The notes under the pieces were generated by a model that worked only from the letters and a program-made list of their open reading frames with translations, searched no databases and was not told where the DNA came from. Position numbers and translations under genes: made by a program. Positions 17,427-25,729 of a stretch of 40,213 bases of DNA are shown here, one piece after another; position 1 is the stretch's first letter, and each line of letters starts with the position of its first letter. Origin of the DNA: Thermodesulfovibrionales bacterium (GTDB lineage: Bacteria > Nitrospirota > Thermodesulfovibrionia > Thermodesulfovibrionales > Dissulfurispiraceae); NCBI GenBank assembly GCA_026415695.1, contig JAOAGP010000027.1, positions 1 through 40,213 of the forward strand. The letters run 5' to 3'.

Positions 17427-18231
17427 GTTCGTGTCCTCCTTTGTTTTCTTTGTCAGACACCACATAAAATACGCTTGGTAAGGTGCCTAAATCGGGTTTT
17501 CTTCTAATCGTAAATTTGGTTGCTATTATCTTTCTAATCTCAGAATTTGGATCCTTTAGGTCTCCAAACACTATCCCACCATTTGAGTGTTCTACGCAAG
17601 CAGGAGGTTTACCAACAGCAAGCAATTCATAGCAGAAGGTGCATTTTTCAACCACACCCTTCATCCTTGTTGGAAACTCTGGATTCATCTCCTTTATAAA
17701 AGGTCTTGGATCCCTCCAGTTAAAACTCCTTGCACCATAGGGGCATGCAGCCATGCAAAATCTACAACCGATACAACGGTGCATGTCCATCATCACAATA
17801 CCATCAGCACGCTTAAATGTCGCTTTCGTAGGACAAACCCTTACACATGGGGGATTGTCGCAATGGTTACAAAGGACTAAGTAGGGTTGATGTTTGATTG
17901 CATCACCCATGTAAGGGCTTTCTTGACCAGGGAATGAATGCTCAAACGACTCTGGCCATATCCATTTTATCTCGTCCTTTGGATTTGGTATAGCTGGCAC
18001 ATTGTGCTTTTTATGACAAACATCCATTATCCTTCTTATGTCTTCTTGATTTAACTTGCTCATATCAATCACAAGTCCCCAGCGCGATGCCTTTAGCTCT
18101 TTAGGGTCTCTCACATATTGGGATGCCTCTAAAATACCAGACCTCAATCCAGTAAAGGCTGAAAAGCCACCCAATCCTGCGGCAACCGAGAGACCAGCAA
18201 TCTTTAGAAACTCTCTTCTCTTAATTGCCAT
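17416..18231 (-). CDS. dsrO: Periplasmic ferredoxin-type iron-sulfur protein DsrO
   Basis: Tat-exported iron-sulfur subunit, 271 residues. The N-terminus carries KRREFLKIAGLSVAAGLGG, a twin-arginine signal. Cluster-binding cysteines are seen in CNHCDNPPCVRVCPTKAT, CIGCRFCMAACPYGA and CTFCYELL followed by CVEHSNGGIVFGDL. It would pass electrons between DsrP and the cytochrome DsrJ. ATG at 18231 is preceded by AAGGAG; the upstream extension would remove the signal peptide from the N-terminus. Three bases follow the dsrJ stop. Confidence 0.95.
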   Translation of the reverse strand: MAIKRREFLKIAGLSVAAGLGGFSAFTGLRSGILEASQYVRDPKELKASRWGLVIDMSKLNQEDIRRIMDVCHKKHNVPAIPNPKDEIKWIWPESFEHSFPGQESPYMGDAIKHQPYLVLCNHCDNPPCVRVCPTKATFKRADGIVMMDMHRCIGCRFCMAACPYGARSFNWRDPRPFIKEMNPEFPTRMKGVVEKCTFCYELLAVGKPPACVEHSNGGIVFGDLKDPNSEIRKIIATKFTIRRKPDLGTLPSVFYVVSDKENKGGHEHVG

Positions 18232-18233
18232 CT

Positions 18234-18632
18234 TTACGCTCCTTCCTTGGGTTCTATGTGGCAGTCCCAACAATAAGGTTTGACAGCCATATAATTATGA
18301 CACTCATCGCAAAACTTCTTTTTATTTGAGTGGCAATGCATACAAGTATTCTGCAAACTCATGTTGTATGTTTTGCCATCCGTTGCAACATAAAACCTCT
18401 GTCCATCTCTTACAACCGCATCCCTCCAGTCATTTAACATCTGCATATGTAGGGTCTTCATAGCATTTTTAGACTCTACGCACTGTTTCTTCTCCATCGC
18501 TTGTATTGCTGGTGTGTCTATCCTTGGATCTGGTTTTACCACTGGCTTTCCTATTGCAGTGTAGTAAAATGGGAATGCGACAAAAAGTAAGAATATACCG
18601 ATACCAATTATTATCTTACCTGAATCATACAT
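18234..18632 (-). CDS. dsrJ: Triheme cytochrome c DsrJ
   Basis: Membrane-anchored periplasmic cytochrome of 132 residues with an uncleaved N-terminal helix (residues 7-25) and three heme-binding CxxCH motifs: CMHCH (97-101), CDECH (108-112), CWDCH (121-125). Cys51 in KKQCVESKNAM sits where DsrJ proteins carry the cysteine reported to ligate one heme (His/Cys coordination), so the unusual heme is probably kept. Its ATG overlaps the GC-rich end of dsrK, separated by one base from the dsrK stop. Confidence 0.95.
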   Translation of the reverse strand: MYDSGKIIIGIGIFLLFVAFPFYYTAIGKPVVKPDPRIDTPAIQAMEKKQCVESKNAMKTLHMQMLNDWRDAVVRDGQRFYVATDGKTYNMSLQNTCMHCHSNKKKFCDECHNYMAVKPYCWDCHIEPKEGA

Positions 18633-18633
18633 G

Positions 18634-20250
18634 CTATGCTCCCTCCTTTCCTGGCAGAGGCTCCTGACGGAGATTTGTTTCTCTTGGTTTCTCTCCCTTC
18701 ATAACAAGGGCATTTGCTACTAACTCATGCACACCAGTTACCCTTACACCCGGATTGTAGTAGTCCATCAAGGTAGAAAGGGTTGCCCTGTCAATAGCAC
18801 ACACATTTGCAAGCATGTTTACCCCATACTTCTCTTTCACATACTTAACCGCCATAGCCCTCGGTAATCCACCACGCATCCTCAATTCCATATTCTCACC
18901 AGCATTTAGTCCAGTGCCACTACCACAACAGAATGTCTTTTCTCTGATAGTATCTTCAGGCATCTCGTAGAAATGGTTACAAACATTTTTAATAATGTAT
19001 CTTGGTTCTTCAAGTAATCCCATGCCTCTTGAGGTGTTGCATGAGTCATGGTAAGTTACTATCAGGTTGTCATTCCTTGATGGGTCTAATTTGAGTTTGT
19101 TGTTTCTGATTAAATCTGCGGTAAATTCAGTTATATGTATCATCTTTGTGGTCTTTGCATTTTCAAAAACAGTGCCTGTAATAGGTGATTTTGGCACCTC
19201 AAGGAAGTCAGCAGGACCATTCCATGTGTCCATATACTGGTGTATTACCCTCCACATGTGTCCGCATTCACCACCGATGATGAATTTAACACCGAGTCTC
19301 TTCGCTTCTGCGTATATCTTGTAATTGAGCCTCTTTGCCATCTCGTTTGATGTAAAGAAACCAAAGTTTCCACCCTCTGATGCGTAGGTGCTCCAAGTAT
19401 AATCTAAACCAAGTTCATGGAACAGCATCAGATACCCCATACATGTGTATGTGCCGGGATCTGCAAAGAGGTCACCTGACGGCGTTACAAATAGGATCTC
19501 AGCCCCTTTTCTATTAAACGAAGGCTCAATCCTTATCCCTGTAATCGTCTCTATGTCATCTAAGAAAAACTCAATACTTGATTTGATGGTATGTGGCTCT
19601 AATCCTAAATGGTTTCCTTTAATATAACAGTTTGCAACAGGTCCAGAGATCCAGTCGGTGTTTAGACCTAACAAGTTAGTAAATTCACGCACCATCATGG
19701 TTATCTCTGCAGTATCAATACCATATGGACAGAAGACAGAGCATCTTCTACACTCTGTGCATTGGTAGAAGTAATACCACCATTCCTTCAAGACCTGAAG
19801 GGTAAGTTCTCTTGCACCTGCAAGCCTACCAAATATCCTTCCCGGAGCGGTAAAGTATCTTCTGTATATAGACCTAAAGAGCTCTGCCCTTAAAACAGGC
19901 ATATTTTTGGGGTCCCCTGAACCAATGTAGAAATGGCACTTATCAGCACAGGCTCCACATCTTACACATATATCCATGAACAATTTAAATGAACGATACT
20001 TGCTGAGCCTGTCTTTGATTGCATCCATGACGGTATTTTCCCAGTCATGTGGCAATTTCCAGTCCTCCTCTGCAGGAGACCAGTCCCTTGCATTTGGGAA
20101 ACCAACTATTTCTAAGTTTTTACCCTTTGCACCCCAACAGAATGTGTGCTCCTTAAACTCAACAGGAGTATCCATCCAATCGGTAGAAGGGGTTTTGCTG
20201 TAATCAATATCTGCTATAAGATCTTTTGGTTTTTTAGTGAATTTTGCCAT
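18634..20250 (-). CDS. dsrK: Heterodisulfide reductase-like iron-sulfur protein DsrK
   Basis: Cytoplasmic catalytic subunit related to HdrD; thought to reduce the DsrC trisulfide. 538 residues. It has two [4Fe-4S] motifs, CVRCGACADKC (from residue 95) and CTECRRCSVFCP, and two CCG-type regions in the C-terminal half (GGECGHMWR, YHDSCNTSRGMG, FCCGSGTGLNAG) that build the special active-site cluster. Length and order match DsrK. It is 3 bases after dsrM and contacts that membrane cytochrome b. Confidence 0.96.
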   Translation of the reverse strand: MAKFTKKPKDLIADIDYSKTPSTDWMDTPVEFKEHTFCWGAKGKNLEIVGFPNARDWSPAEEDWKLPHDWENTVMDAIKDRLSKYRSFKLFMDICVRCGACADKCHFYIGSGDPKNMPVLRAELFRSIYRRYFTAPGRIFGRLAGARELTLQVLKEWWYYFYQCTECRRCSVFCPYGIDTAEITMMVREFTNLLGLNTDWISGPVANCYIKGNHLGLEPHTIKSSIEFFLDDIETITGIRIEPSFNRKGAEILFVTPSGDLFADPGTYTCMGYLMLFHELGLDYTWSTYASEGGNFGFFTSNEMAKRLNYKIYAEAKRLGVKFIIGGECGHMWRVIHQYMDTWNGPADFLEVPKSPITGTVFENAKTTKMIHITEFTADLIRNNKLKLDPSRNDNLIVTYHDSCNTSRGMGLLEEPRYIIKNVCNHFYEMPEDTIREKTFCCGSGTGLNAGENMELRMRGGLPRAMAVKYVKEKYGVNMLANVCAIDRATLSTLMDYYNPGVRVTGVHELVANALVMKGEKPRETNLRQEPLPGKEGA

Positions 20251-20252
20251 GG

Positions 20253-21248
20253 TTACTCCTTCTCTACTGGTATACCAGCTTTTTTCATTTTATCCTTGAA
20301 TTCATGTTCATATTCCTCATAAGAATGAACCTTAACAGGATAGTTCCACGGGTTGACATGTCTTTCCATGCGACTATTATTTGCAAGGTTACGAGTTGGG
20401 CTTAAGAATACACCACCCATATGCACAAGTTTACTAAAAGGGAAGTAGATAAAGAGTGTGCACACTAAGAATAAGTGGACATAAAAGATGGATCCTATAC
20501 CTTGTGGTATTTGAGGGTTAAGTGTGACTAATCCCATCGTAAGGTTTTTGACCGCAACCACATCAACCTTTGTGAAATACCTCATCAAAATACCCGTTAT
20601 CGCTATTGCAAATATCAAGAAAAGAGGGAAATAATCAGCGGGTAATGAGATATACCTAACCTGTGGAATAACTATCCTTCTTAGGAAAAGGAATAAAACC
20701 CCTGCTGTTAAGGTTAACCCCGTGATATAGACTAATGGCACTCCTACCTGGAAAAATGAGTCCAAAGCCTCCAGTATGTGTATCACATCAGGGACATCCC
20801 CAACAAAGAATCTTATGTGTCTAATAAAGACAACCAAGAAGGAGTAGTGGAAAACAATAGCAAAGAGCCATAACCACTTATCCGAACCATACACCACCTT
20901 ACCATCATGCAACTCCGTTTTGAGATTCCTAAACAATGAGCGAAAGAAAAAGACCTCAAGTATCATCCTTGCAAAGGTCTGTGTGCATGTTGAAGGATTC
21001 TCTAATTTGTCTTGTTTGATCCACGGTAATGACTGTTGTTGCCCACAAGTAGTTGGGATCCTAAAAGGCACAGGGCTTTTACCCCAATCAATTACCCTCC
21101 AAATCATCCCTGCTACAAAGATGATAAAGGCAAGATATGGAATAACTATGCCAAATACCGCTTCCAAACCTGCCGCCTCAACTCCAGCAAGGGAGACAAT
21201 AATAAGAACAATTACAGCTGCTAAAGGAACTAACATCTTCATCATCAT
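20253..21248 (-). CDS. dsrM: Membrane cytochrome b subunit DsrM
   Basis: NarI-like cytochrome b of 331 residues with about six membrane helices; it would transfer electrons between quinone and DsrK. Histidines likely to bind heme b lie in FAIVFHYSFLVVFIRHIRFF and FYVHLFLVCTLFIYFPFSKLVHMGG. The tail ERHVNPWNYPVKVHSYEEYEHEF is shared by DsrM proteins. Three consecutive ATG codons open the gene; the first follows AAAGGAAAGGGG. It begins 2 bases past the stop of the RsbRD-N gene. Confidence 0.95.
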   Translation of the reverse strand: MMMKMLVPLAAVIVLIIVSLAGVEAAGLEAVFGIVIPYLAFIIFVAGMIWRVIDWGKSPVPFRIPTTCGQQQSLPWIKQDKLENPSTCTQTFARMILEVFFFRSLFRNLKTELHDGKVVYGSDKWLWLFAIVFHYSFLVVFIRHIRFFVGDVPDVIHILEALDSFFQVGVPLVYITGLTLTAGVLFLFLRRIVIPQVRYISLPADYFPLFLIFAIAITGILMRYFTKVDVVAVKNLTMGLVTLNPQIPQGIGSIFYVHLFLVCTLFIYFPFSKLVHMGGVFLSPTRNLANNSRMERHVNPWNYPVKVHSYEEYEHEFKDKMKKAGIPVEKE

Positions 21249-21250
21249 GT

Positions 21251-21802
21251 CTACCCCTTTCCTTTTTCATTATCAATTACCCCAGTAACAAGGTCATTGA
21301 CCCTTTCATCCTTTAATTCCATAAGTTGATTTGCTACTTGGAGTAATCTAAAATTTCTCTTTTCGGCTTCTCTTACTCTGATCTCAAATAAGTCCTCTCT
21401 ACATTGCATATAGATGTCAAATGACATCAATGCAATCTTTTCAACCATTACGCTTACATATTCTTTAGCATCCTCAGACAACTCAGGCAAAACCTCTTGG
21501 ATGACCTTCTTTAATAGGAAAACAAAAGATATTGCCTCTGATGGGGAGAAGTCCTGAATTGCCCTAATCCTTATGATGTCATCAAGGCACTTCTTCAAGA
21601 TGCTCTCATCCATTCCTAAAGACAACTCATTGCAAATGCCTGATAACCCTTCTTTTAAGGTGAAGCCTACTGGATTTAAGAATTGATTTTTTTTTGACTT
21701 GAGAAAATCTGATGTTTGTGAGGGATATGAATCTGCTACTAATTCAAACCACTTCTTAGCAATTTGTTCTTTTTTTTCACTGAGAAGTGATTGCACAGTC
21801 AT
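21251..21802 (-). CDS. RsbRD N-terminal domain protein of the dsr operon
   Basis: A 183-residue soluble, helical protein. The start LLSEKKEQIAKKWFELVADSYPSQTSDFLKSKKNQFLNPVG and the later GLSGICNELSLG resemble the non-heme globin-like RsbRD N-terminal domain, known from stressosome co-antagonists and from genes directly upstream of dsrM in sulfate reducers. Residues 140-175 form a charged helix that could be a coiled coil. There is no STAS domain, so it is not itself a stressosome core protein. Spacing of 2 bases to dsrM implies a role with DsrMKJOP, perhaps sensing or assembly; the function is unknown. Confidence 0.8.
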   Translation of the reverse strand: MTVQSLLSEKKEQIAKKWFELVADSYPSQTSDFLKSKKNQFLNPVGFTLKEGLSGICNELSLGMDESILKKCLDDIIRIRAIQDFSPSEAISFVFLLKKVIQEVLPELSEDAKEYVSVMVEKIALMSFDIYMQCREDLFEIRVREAEKRNFRLLQVANQLMELKDERVNDLVTGVIDNEKGKG

Positions 21803-21871
21803 CTGCAGATATTTCTCACCCCCTTTTTAATTTTTTTCTAATGATTGAAAGAACAACCAAATAAAACTGAA

Positions 21872-21904
21872 AAGGGCGTCTCCCTCATTGGAAAAGACGC
21901 CCTT
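21872..21904 (-). terminator. Terminator or attenuator between dsrC and dsrM block
   Basis: AAGGGCGTCT and AGACGCCCTT arms form a 10-bp stem with a 13-base loop, 9 bases after the dsrC stop, followed on the minus strand by TTTTCAGTTTT. The T-run is broken, so read-through into the downstream genes is likely. Confidence 0.85.
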
Positions 21905-21912
21905 CTTTTCTG

Positions 21913-22248
21913 TTATACGCAGCCTGTCGGTTTAGGTAACCCTGCGTACCTACAAGCCTGTTTTGCAGGGCCATCAGGGAACAACTCGTAGAGATATTTG
22001 GTATTTCCTTTTTCAGGACCCATTACCTTGCCAATCTCTTTTACAAGGATCTTAATCATCGGTGCAATCTGATACTTTTGATAGTAATCCCTCAAAAAGT
22101 TGATGACCTCCCAATGGGCATCCGTCAAAGTAAGCCCATCATTTGATGCTAACTGGGTTGCAAGCTCTGGTGCCCAGTCATCAAGATTGACTAAATAACC
22201 GTCCTCATCCACCTCAAGTTGTTTGCCTTGAAATTCAATTGTTGGCAT
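21913..22248 (-). CDS. dsrC: Sulfur carrier protein DsrC
   Basis: Small sulfur-relay protein that takes sulfur from DsrAB as a trisulfide between two C-terminal cysteines and delivers it to DsrK. The product is 111 residues and ends QACRYAGLPKPTGCV: Cys99 and the penultimate Cys110, ten residues apart, both present, which marks a true DsrC rather than TusE (one cysteine). The ATG is preceded by AAAGGAGG. It has its own strong terminator and a promoter region with an inverted repeat, in line with the high expression known for dsrC. Confidence 0.97.
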   Translation of the reverse strand: MPTIEFQGKQLEVDEDGYLVNLDDWAPELATQLASNDGLTLTDAHWEVINFLRDYYQKYQIAPMIKILVKEIGKVMGPEKGNTKYLYELFPDGPAKQACRYAGLPKPTGCV

Positions 22249-22310
22249 TTACGACCTCCTTTATTGTTTTTTTGAGATTTAAGACAGGATTTAAATTAAA
22301 GTGTCATAAA

Positions 22311-22331
22311 CAATAATATAGGGTATTATTG
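22311..22331. promoter_or_regulatory. Perfect inverted repeat at the dsrC promoter
   Basis: CAATAATA, five bases, TATTATTG: a perfect 8-base dyad 63 bases before the dsrC ATG. On the minus strand it begins two bases after TTGACC (rc of 22334-22339), and TATTAT within its right arm could serve as the -10 (spacer 15). This geometry suits a repressor operator. It does not match FNR, CRP or Rex consensus sites. Confidence 0.5.
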
Positions 22332-22417
22332 CAGGTCAAATAAAAATAAATTATTAGTTTATTTAAATCATTAATTCACCCAGTAAATAAACCTTTTTAT
22401 TATCTCAATGACATATT

Positions 22418-23800
22418 TTAAAGTCCATGCCTATATTCTTTTGCCTTGTTTATCAACCCTTCAGCCCAATATTTGCAACCATAAGCATGAATATGTGTGT
22501 AGGTTGCAAGACAATTTTTAAAGAAAATTCCATCCTTGCCATTAATTATCCCTTTTCCTCTTTTAACAATAAAGGCAAAATCACTCCATTTATCAGTAAA
22601 ATGAGCAGATGAGTAATGAAACTCATGTCCCCTGATAATTGTATTCACAGGATAGAATGGGTTCTGGTTATAGACCTCAACTTCTGTGTAGCCATGACCT
22701 TGGGGTTTTTTATTCATCCTAAAATTGATTGGAAACACTCCGACCATCTCATAACTTTTTTCATCAATGAAAATAGTCTGCCCTAAATACATCAAACCTC
22801 CACATTCTGCATATACTGGTATCCCTTTAAAAATAGCAGACCTAATTGATGTTCTAAGTAAGTGGTTCTTTTCAAGTCTTTCTACATTTGTTTCTGGGAA
22901 ACCCCCTCCGATGTAAAGTGCATCAACATCCTTAATAGTGTTATCTGTCATTGAATTTATAGTTAAAACATCTGCCCCCATCATTGAGAGTGCATCAATG
23001 TTTTCTTGATAGTAAAACTGAAAGGCTTCATCTCTTATGACCCCAATTCTAACATCAGGTTTGGCTTTATTTTGGTATTTTAATGTTGATATCTGTTTGC
23101 TAAAAGGTTGGGATGAGTTAGCAATCCTTAAAATAGCATCTAAATCAAGATGCTTGTTAGCCATATCAGTTAAGGAATCTATAACCACTTTTGATTGACT
23201 GTGTTCAAATGTAGGGACAAGTCCTAAATGTCTTTCAGGAAGTTCAATGCTACTTAAACGAGGAATAACGCCTACAACAGGTATTCCACAGTATTTCTCT
23301 ATTGATTGTCTAATGACAGACTCGTGCCTTTTGTTTGCAATCTGGTTTAGAATCACACCCCTTATAAGCACATCATCGTCCATCTTCATACAACCTAAAA
23401 CGATTGCAGCCACCGTTCTTGTAGTCTTTGTGCAATCAACAACAAGTATTACAGGTGATGATATTATCTTGGATACTTCAGCGGTGCTAAATGATCCTTC
23501 TGCATCTACACCATCATACAACCCCCTGTTTCCTTCAATGATTGCTATATCTCCATCAAAATATCTAACAAACAAATCTAATACATTATCCCTTCCAATT
23601 AAGTAAGGGTCAAGATTATAGCATGGGGATTTGCTTGCAAAAGACATCCACCCTGCATCTATATAGTCAGGACCTTTTTTATACGGTATTACTTTCATCT
23701 TCTGTGACAAGGCACCTATCAATCCTAATGTGACTGTTGTCTTGCCACACCCTCCTTTTATGCCTGCTATCACAACCCTTGGATATGTTTTATGATTCAT
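22418..23800 (-). CDS. dsrN: CbiA/CobB-type a,c-diamide synthase, probable DsrN
   Basis: ATP- and glutamine-dependent amidotransferase of 460 residues. N-terminal dethiobiotin-synthetase-like domain with Walker A GIKGGCGKTT (13-22) and KKGPDYIDAGW; C-terminal class I GATase domain with GGGFPETN and the nucleophile cysteine in YAECGGLMYLG. Cobyrinate a,c-diamide synthases and DsrN are in the same family. Placement between a YkgJ-like gene and dsrC favours DsrN, proposed to amidate siroheme to siroamide for DsrAB; a cobalamin role is the alternative and no other cobalamin genes are here. It begins 11 bases inside the preceding gene. Confidence 0.85.
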   Translation of the reverse strand: MNHKTYPRVVIAGIKGGCGKTTVTLGLIGALSQKMKVIPYKKGPDYIDAGWMSFASKSPCYNLDPYLIGRDNVLDLFVRYFDGDIAIIEGNRGLYDGVDAEGSFSTAEVSKIISSPVILVVDCTKTTRTVAAIVLGCMKMDDDVLIRGVILNQIANKRHESVIRQSIEKYCGIPVVGVIPRLSSIELPERHLGLVPTFEHSQSKVVIDSLTDMANKHLDLDAILRIANSSQPFSKQISTLKYQNKAKPDVRIGVIRDEAFQFYYQENIDALSMMGADVLTINSMTDNTIKDVDALYIGGGFPETNVERLEKNHLLRTSIRSAIFKGIPVYAECGGLMYLGQTIFIDEKSYEMVGVFPINFRMNKKPQGHGYTEVEVYNQNPFYPVNTIIRGHEFHYSSAHFTDKWSDFAFIVKRGKGIINGKDGIFFKNCLATYTHIHAYGCKYWAEGLINKAKEYRHGL

Positions 23801-24557
23801 ATGTCTCGTATATCTTCAAAGAATCTGAAAAAACATCCTCTTTATTTGTTGTATTTTTAAGCAATCTCTTTTGATGATTTATGAAATCACCTTTATTTTC
23901 CATTCCGATACCTGTCAATATCAAAAATTCTTCAAACACCTCATGAAATATCGGCACCTCAAATATACCATGTTTACCATACAAAAAGTCCCTATATGAA
24001 CTTGATCTTCTTACATCTTTAATGACAGACATCATAAAGGGTCTTTGTGCCCTTATCAGATTACGATATTGATAAAAATTATCCCTTACTATTTTGTCAA
24101 CAAAAACACCATCTTGCCAGATCAAACTGGTGTTATCCAGAAATCCACCACATTTCTTGAAAACATTTGCCCTTTGATATTGAATTATCCTGTCTTGAAC
24201 AGACTCATCAAAGATAGCACTAAAGGGGATTAAACTACATTGTAAGGGCTTTATCCCTTCAAGTTGTAACATACACCTTTTATCTTTACCCAAAGCATTA
24301 CACCTTTTCTGACGCCAATTCCCTCCAATAAACTCCCCTATTACAAAAAAATCGTTTACAGCAAGACCAACCTCCCCAAAAAAATCATTATCTGCTCTTG
24401 CCAGAGGGATGTATTTCCAAAATCCAATCGTGATTGGAAATACTTTGTAAACATGCATAATATCTTTATATGTTAAAAGTGTAGCACCTGTGCAGCAAAC
24501 CTCAGCGCAAGAGATTGAACACCTAAAAAAGATTTTTTTATTCATACTATTGTCCAT
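23790..24557 (-). CDS. YkgJ-like cysteine-cluster protein
   Basis: A 255-residue protein with an N-terminal cysteine cluster FFRCSISCAEVCCTGATLLT followed by TYKDIMHV, like the zinc/iron-chelating UPF0153 (YkgJ) family motif FxCxxCxxCC...LTxxD, but with wider spacing between the first cysteines. More cysteines follow in RCNALGKDKRCMLQLEGIKPLQCSLIP, completing the family's pattern of a metal site. An internal ATG at codon 5 (24545) is an equally likely start; neither has a clear Shine-Dalgarno. Its stop lies inside dsrN (11-base overlap), so the two are translationally coupled, which hints at a metal- or cluster-related role in siroheme/DsrAB maturation. The function is not known. Confidence 0.75.
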   Translation of the reverse strand: MDNSMNKKIFFRCSISCAEVCCTGATLLTYKDIMHVYKVFPITIGFWKYIPLARADNDFFGEVGLAVNDFFVIGEFIGGNWRQKRCNALGKDKRCMLQLEGIKPLQCSLIPFSAIFDESVQDRIIQYQRANVFKKCGGFLDNTSLIWQDGVFVDKIVRDNFYQYRNLIRAQRPFMMSVIKDVRRSSSYRDFLYGKHGIFEVPIFHEVFEEFLILTGIGMENKGDFINHQKRLLKNTTNKEDVFSDSLKIYETYES

Positions 24558-24642
24558 CTTAAAAACTTAAGGTTAACACAAAATCAATCTATAAGTGTAA
24601 AGACCTATACAAAAACTAAGTTATCATTTATGCCTAATGTCT

Positions 24643-25449
24643 TCACTTTGTTGCCTCTATTACTAAAGACCTACTTAACAAAACAGGAATAGAATTGAGG
24701 ATCTTTAAGATATCAGCATTTTCTACAAATATTGATGTGTTTGCAGATTTGAAACTTTTTAAGACAATGGCATTGGAAATCTTTATCGGTAAATAAAAAA
24801 ACGGTAGCAAATATTTGCAAACATTTTTATATCTATCAGGGTGTATCTTGATATCCCTAAAACCAGCCTTTGTTAACGCATAGTAAATATAATACGGATG
24901 CACAGGATTGATATGTCCTCCAAGCCCTTGAAAGTCATTTTTTTGGATAGGCAAGGGATTAAATAAAACTGGAAAGGTGCTAAAAAATACCCTTAACCTA
25001 CTCGTTAAATTCATAATGTTGGGGGTAGTTATCAAGACAACACCATTGTGCCTTAAGATACGGTAAATCTCTCTGATGAAGTGAAAGATGTTTTCAAGAT
25101 GCTCTATCACCTCAATACTACATACTGCATCAAAAAAATTATCCTCATATGGTAATGGTTTATTGAAATCACAAGAATTACATTGAATCTTGCTAATCTT
25201 GAAACTATCGGTATTATAATCACATGCATAAATGTGATTAGTGTAGTCTGTAAAGCCTAAATCTTTAAGTCTATCAATCAAAAGGGATGTGAAATAACCG
25301 CTACCACAACCAAGGTCTAAAATCTTACCATTTAGTAGATGTCTGCTATGGAGAACCTCTAACACCTTTTGATTTGTTATAGGTAATGAACGAGGTGTGA
25401 TATTCATTTGTGCTATTTGGTATTTTGAAAGGATTTCAACATGAGGCAT
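24643..25449 (-). CDS. Class I SAM-dependent methyltransferase
   Basis: 268-residue protein with the SAM-binding motif GKILDLGCGSGYF, the acidic CSIEVIEHLENIFHFIREIYRILRHNG block (motifs post-II to III) and VVLITTPNIMNL, typical of Methyltransf_11/23 enzymes acting on small molecules, lipids or glycans. The C-terminal part contains a hydrophobic stretch (YLLPFFYLPIKI) suggesting membrane association. Substrate unknown. It lies after the rpmI terminator without a good Shine-Dalgarno, so it may be weakly expressed, and is 85 bases upstream of the YkgJ-like gene. Confidence 0.8.
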   Translation of the reverse strand: MPHVEILSKYQIAQMNITPRSLPITNQKVLEVLHSRHLLNGKILDLGCGSGYFTSLLIDRLKDLGFTDYTNHIYACDYNTDSFKISKIQCNSCDFNKPLPYEDNFFDAVCSIEVIEHLENIFHFIREIYRILRHNGVVLITTPNIMNLTSRLRVFFSTFPVLFNPLPIQKNDFQGLGGHINPVHPYYIYYALTKAGFRDIKIHPDRYKNVCKYLLPFFYLPIKISNAIVLKSFKSANTSIFVENADILKILNSIPVLLSRSLVIEATK

Positions 25450-25470
25450 CCATGTGTAATAAAAAATATA

Positions 25471-25494
25471 AACCCTGCTTTTTATGGCAGGGTT
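25471..25494 (-). terminator. Rho-independent terminator after rpmI
   Basis: AACCCTGC and GCAGGGTT make an 8-bp stem with an 8-base loop; on the minus strand it is followed by TATATTTTTTAT. It lies 22 bases past the rpmI stop and ends the thrS-infC-rpmI operon. Confidence 0.85.
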
Positions 25495-25515
25495 TTATGA
25501 GATTTCTTTTAGAGA

Positions 25516-25716
25516 TTAATTGAGATACGGAAGCAGTCGCTTTAGATTCTTCATATGTGTTTCATCAACAAAGGCTGGAGCCTTTAAGCCTCTTTTTCTT
25601 TTCCTGTTTTTGGAGGTCAGGATGTGTCTTCTGTAAGCCTTGTTTCTACTAATCTTTCCGCTTCCTGTAACCTTGAATCTCTTTGCAGCCCCTCTATGGG
25701 TTTTTAATTTTGGCAT
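25516..25716 (-). CDS. rpmI: Large ribosomal subunit protein bL35
   Basis: Highly basic 66-residue protein beginning [21 protein letters not shown] and continuing [14 protein letters not shown], the L35 signature; normal length. AGGAGG precedes the ATG, 13 bases after infC. rplT, which nearly always follows rpmI, is missing: a terminator and then a methyltransferase follow instead. Confidence 0.96.
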   Translation of the reverse strand: MPKLKTHRGAAKRFKVTGSGKISRNKAYRRHILTSKNRKRKRGLKAPAFVDETHMKNLKRLLPYLN

Positions 25717-25729
25717 ACTCTATCCTCCT

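Noticed and set aside
20920-21288. 122-codon plus-strand open frame opposite dsrM
   Set aside because: Antisense to a well-supported dsrM, with no start signal of its own.
22418-23800. Cobalamin biosynthesis operon
   Set aside because: Only one CbiA/CobB-type gene is present, beside dsrC and without other cob/cbi genes, so DsrN is the better reading.
24558-24642. CTTAAAAACTTAAG palindrome as an operator
   Set aside because: AT-rich short dyad expected by chance in this composition, with no promoter next to it.
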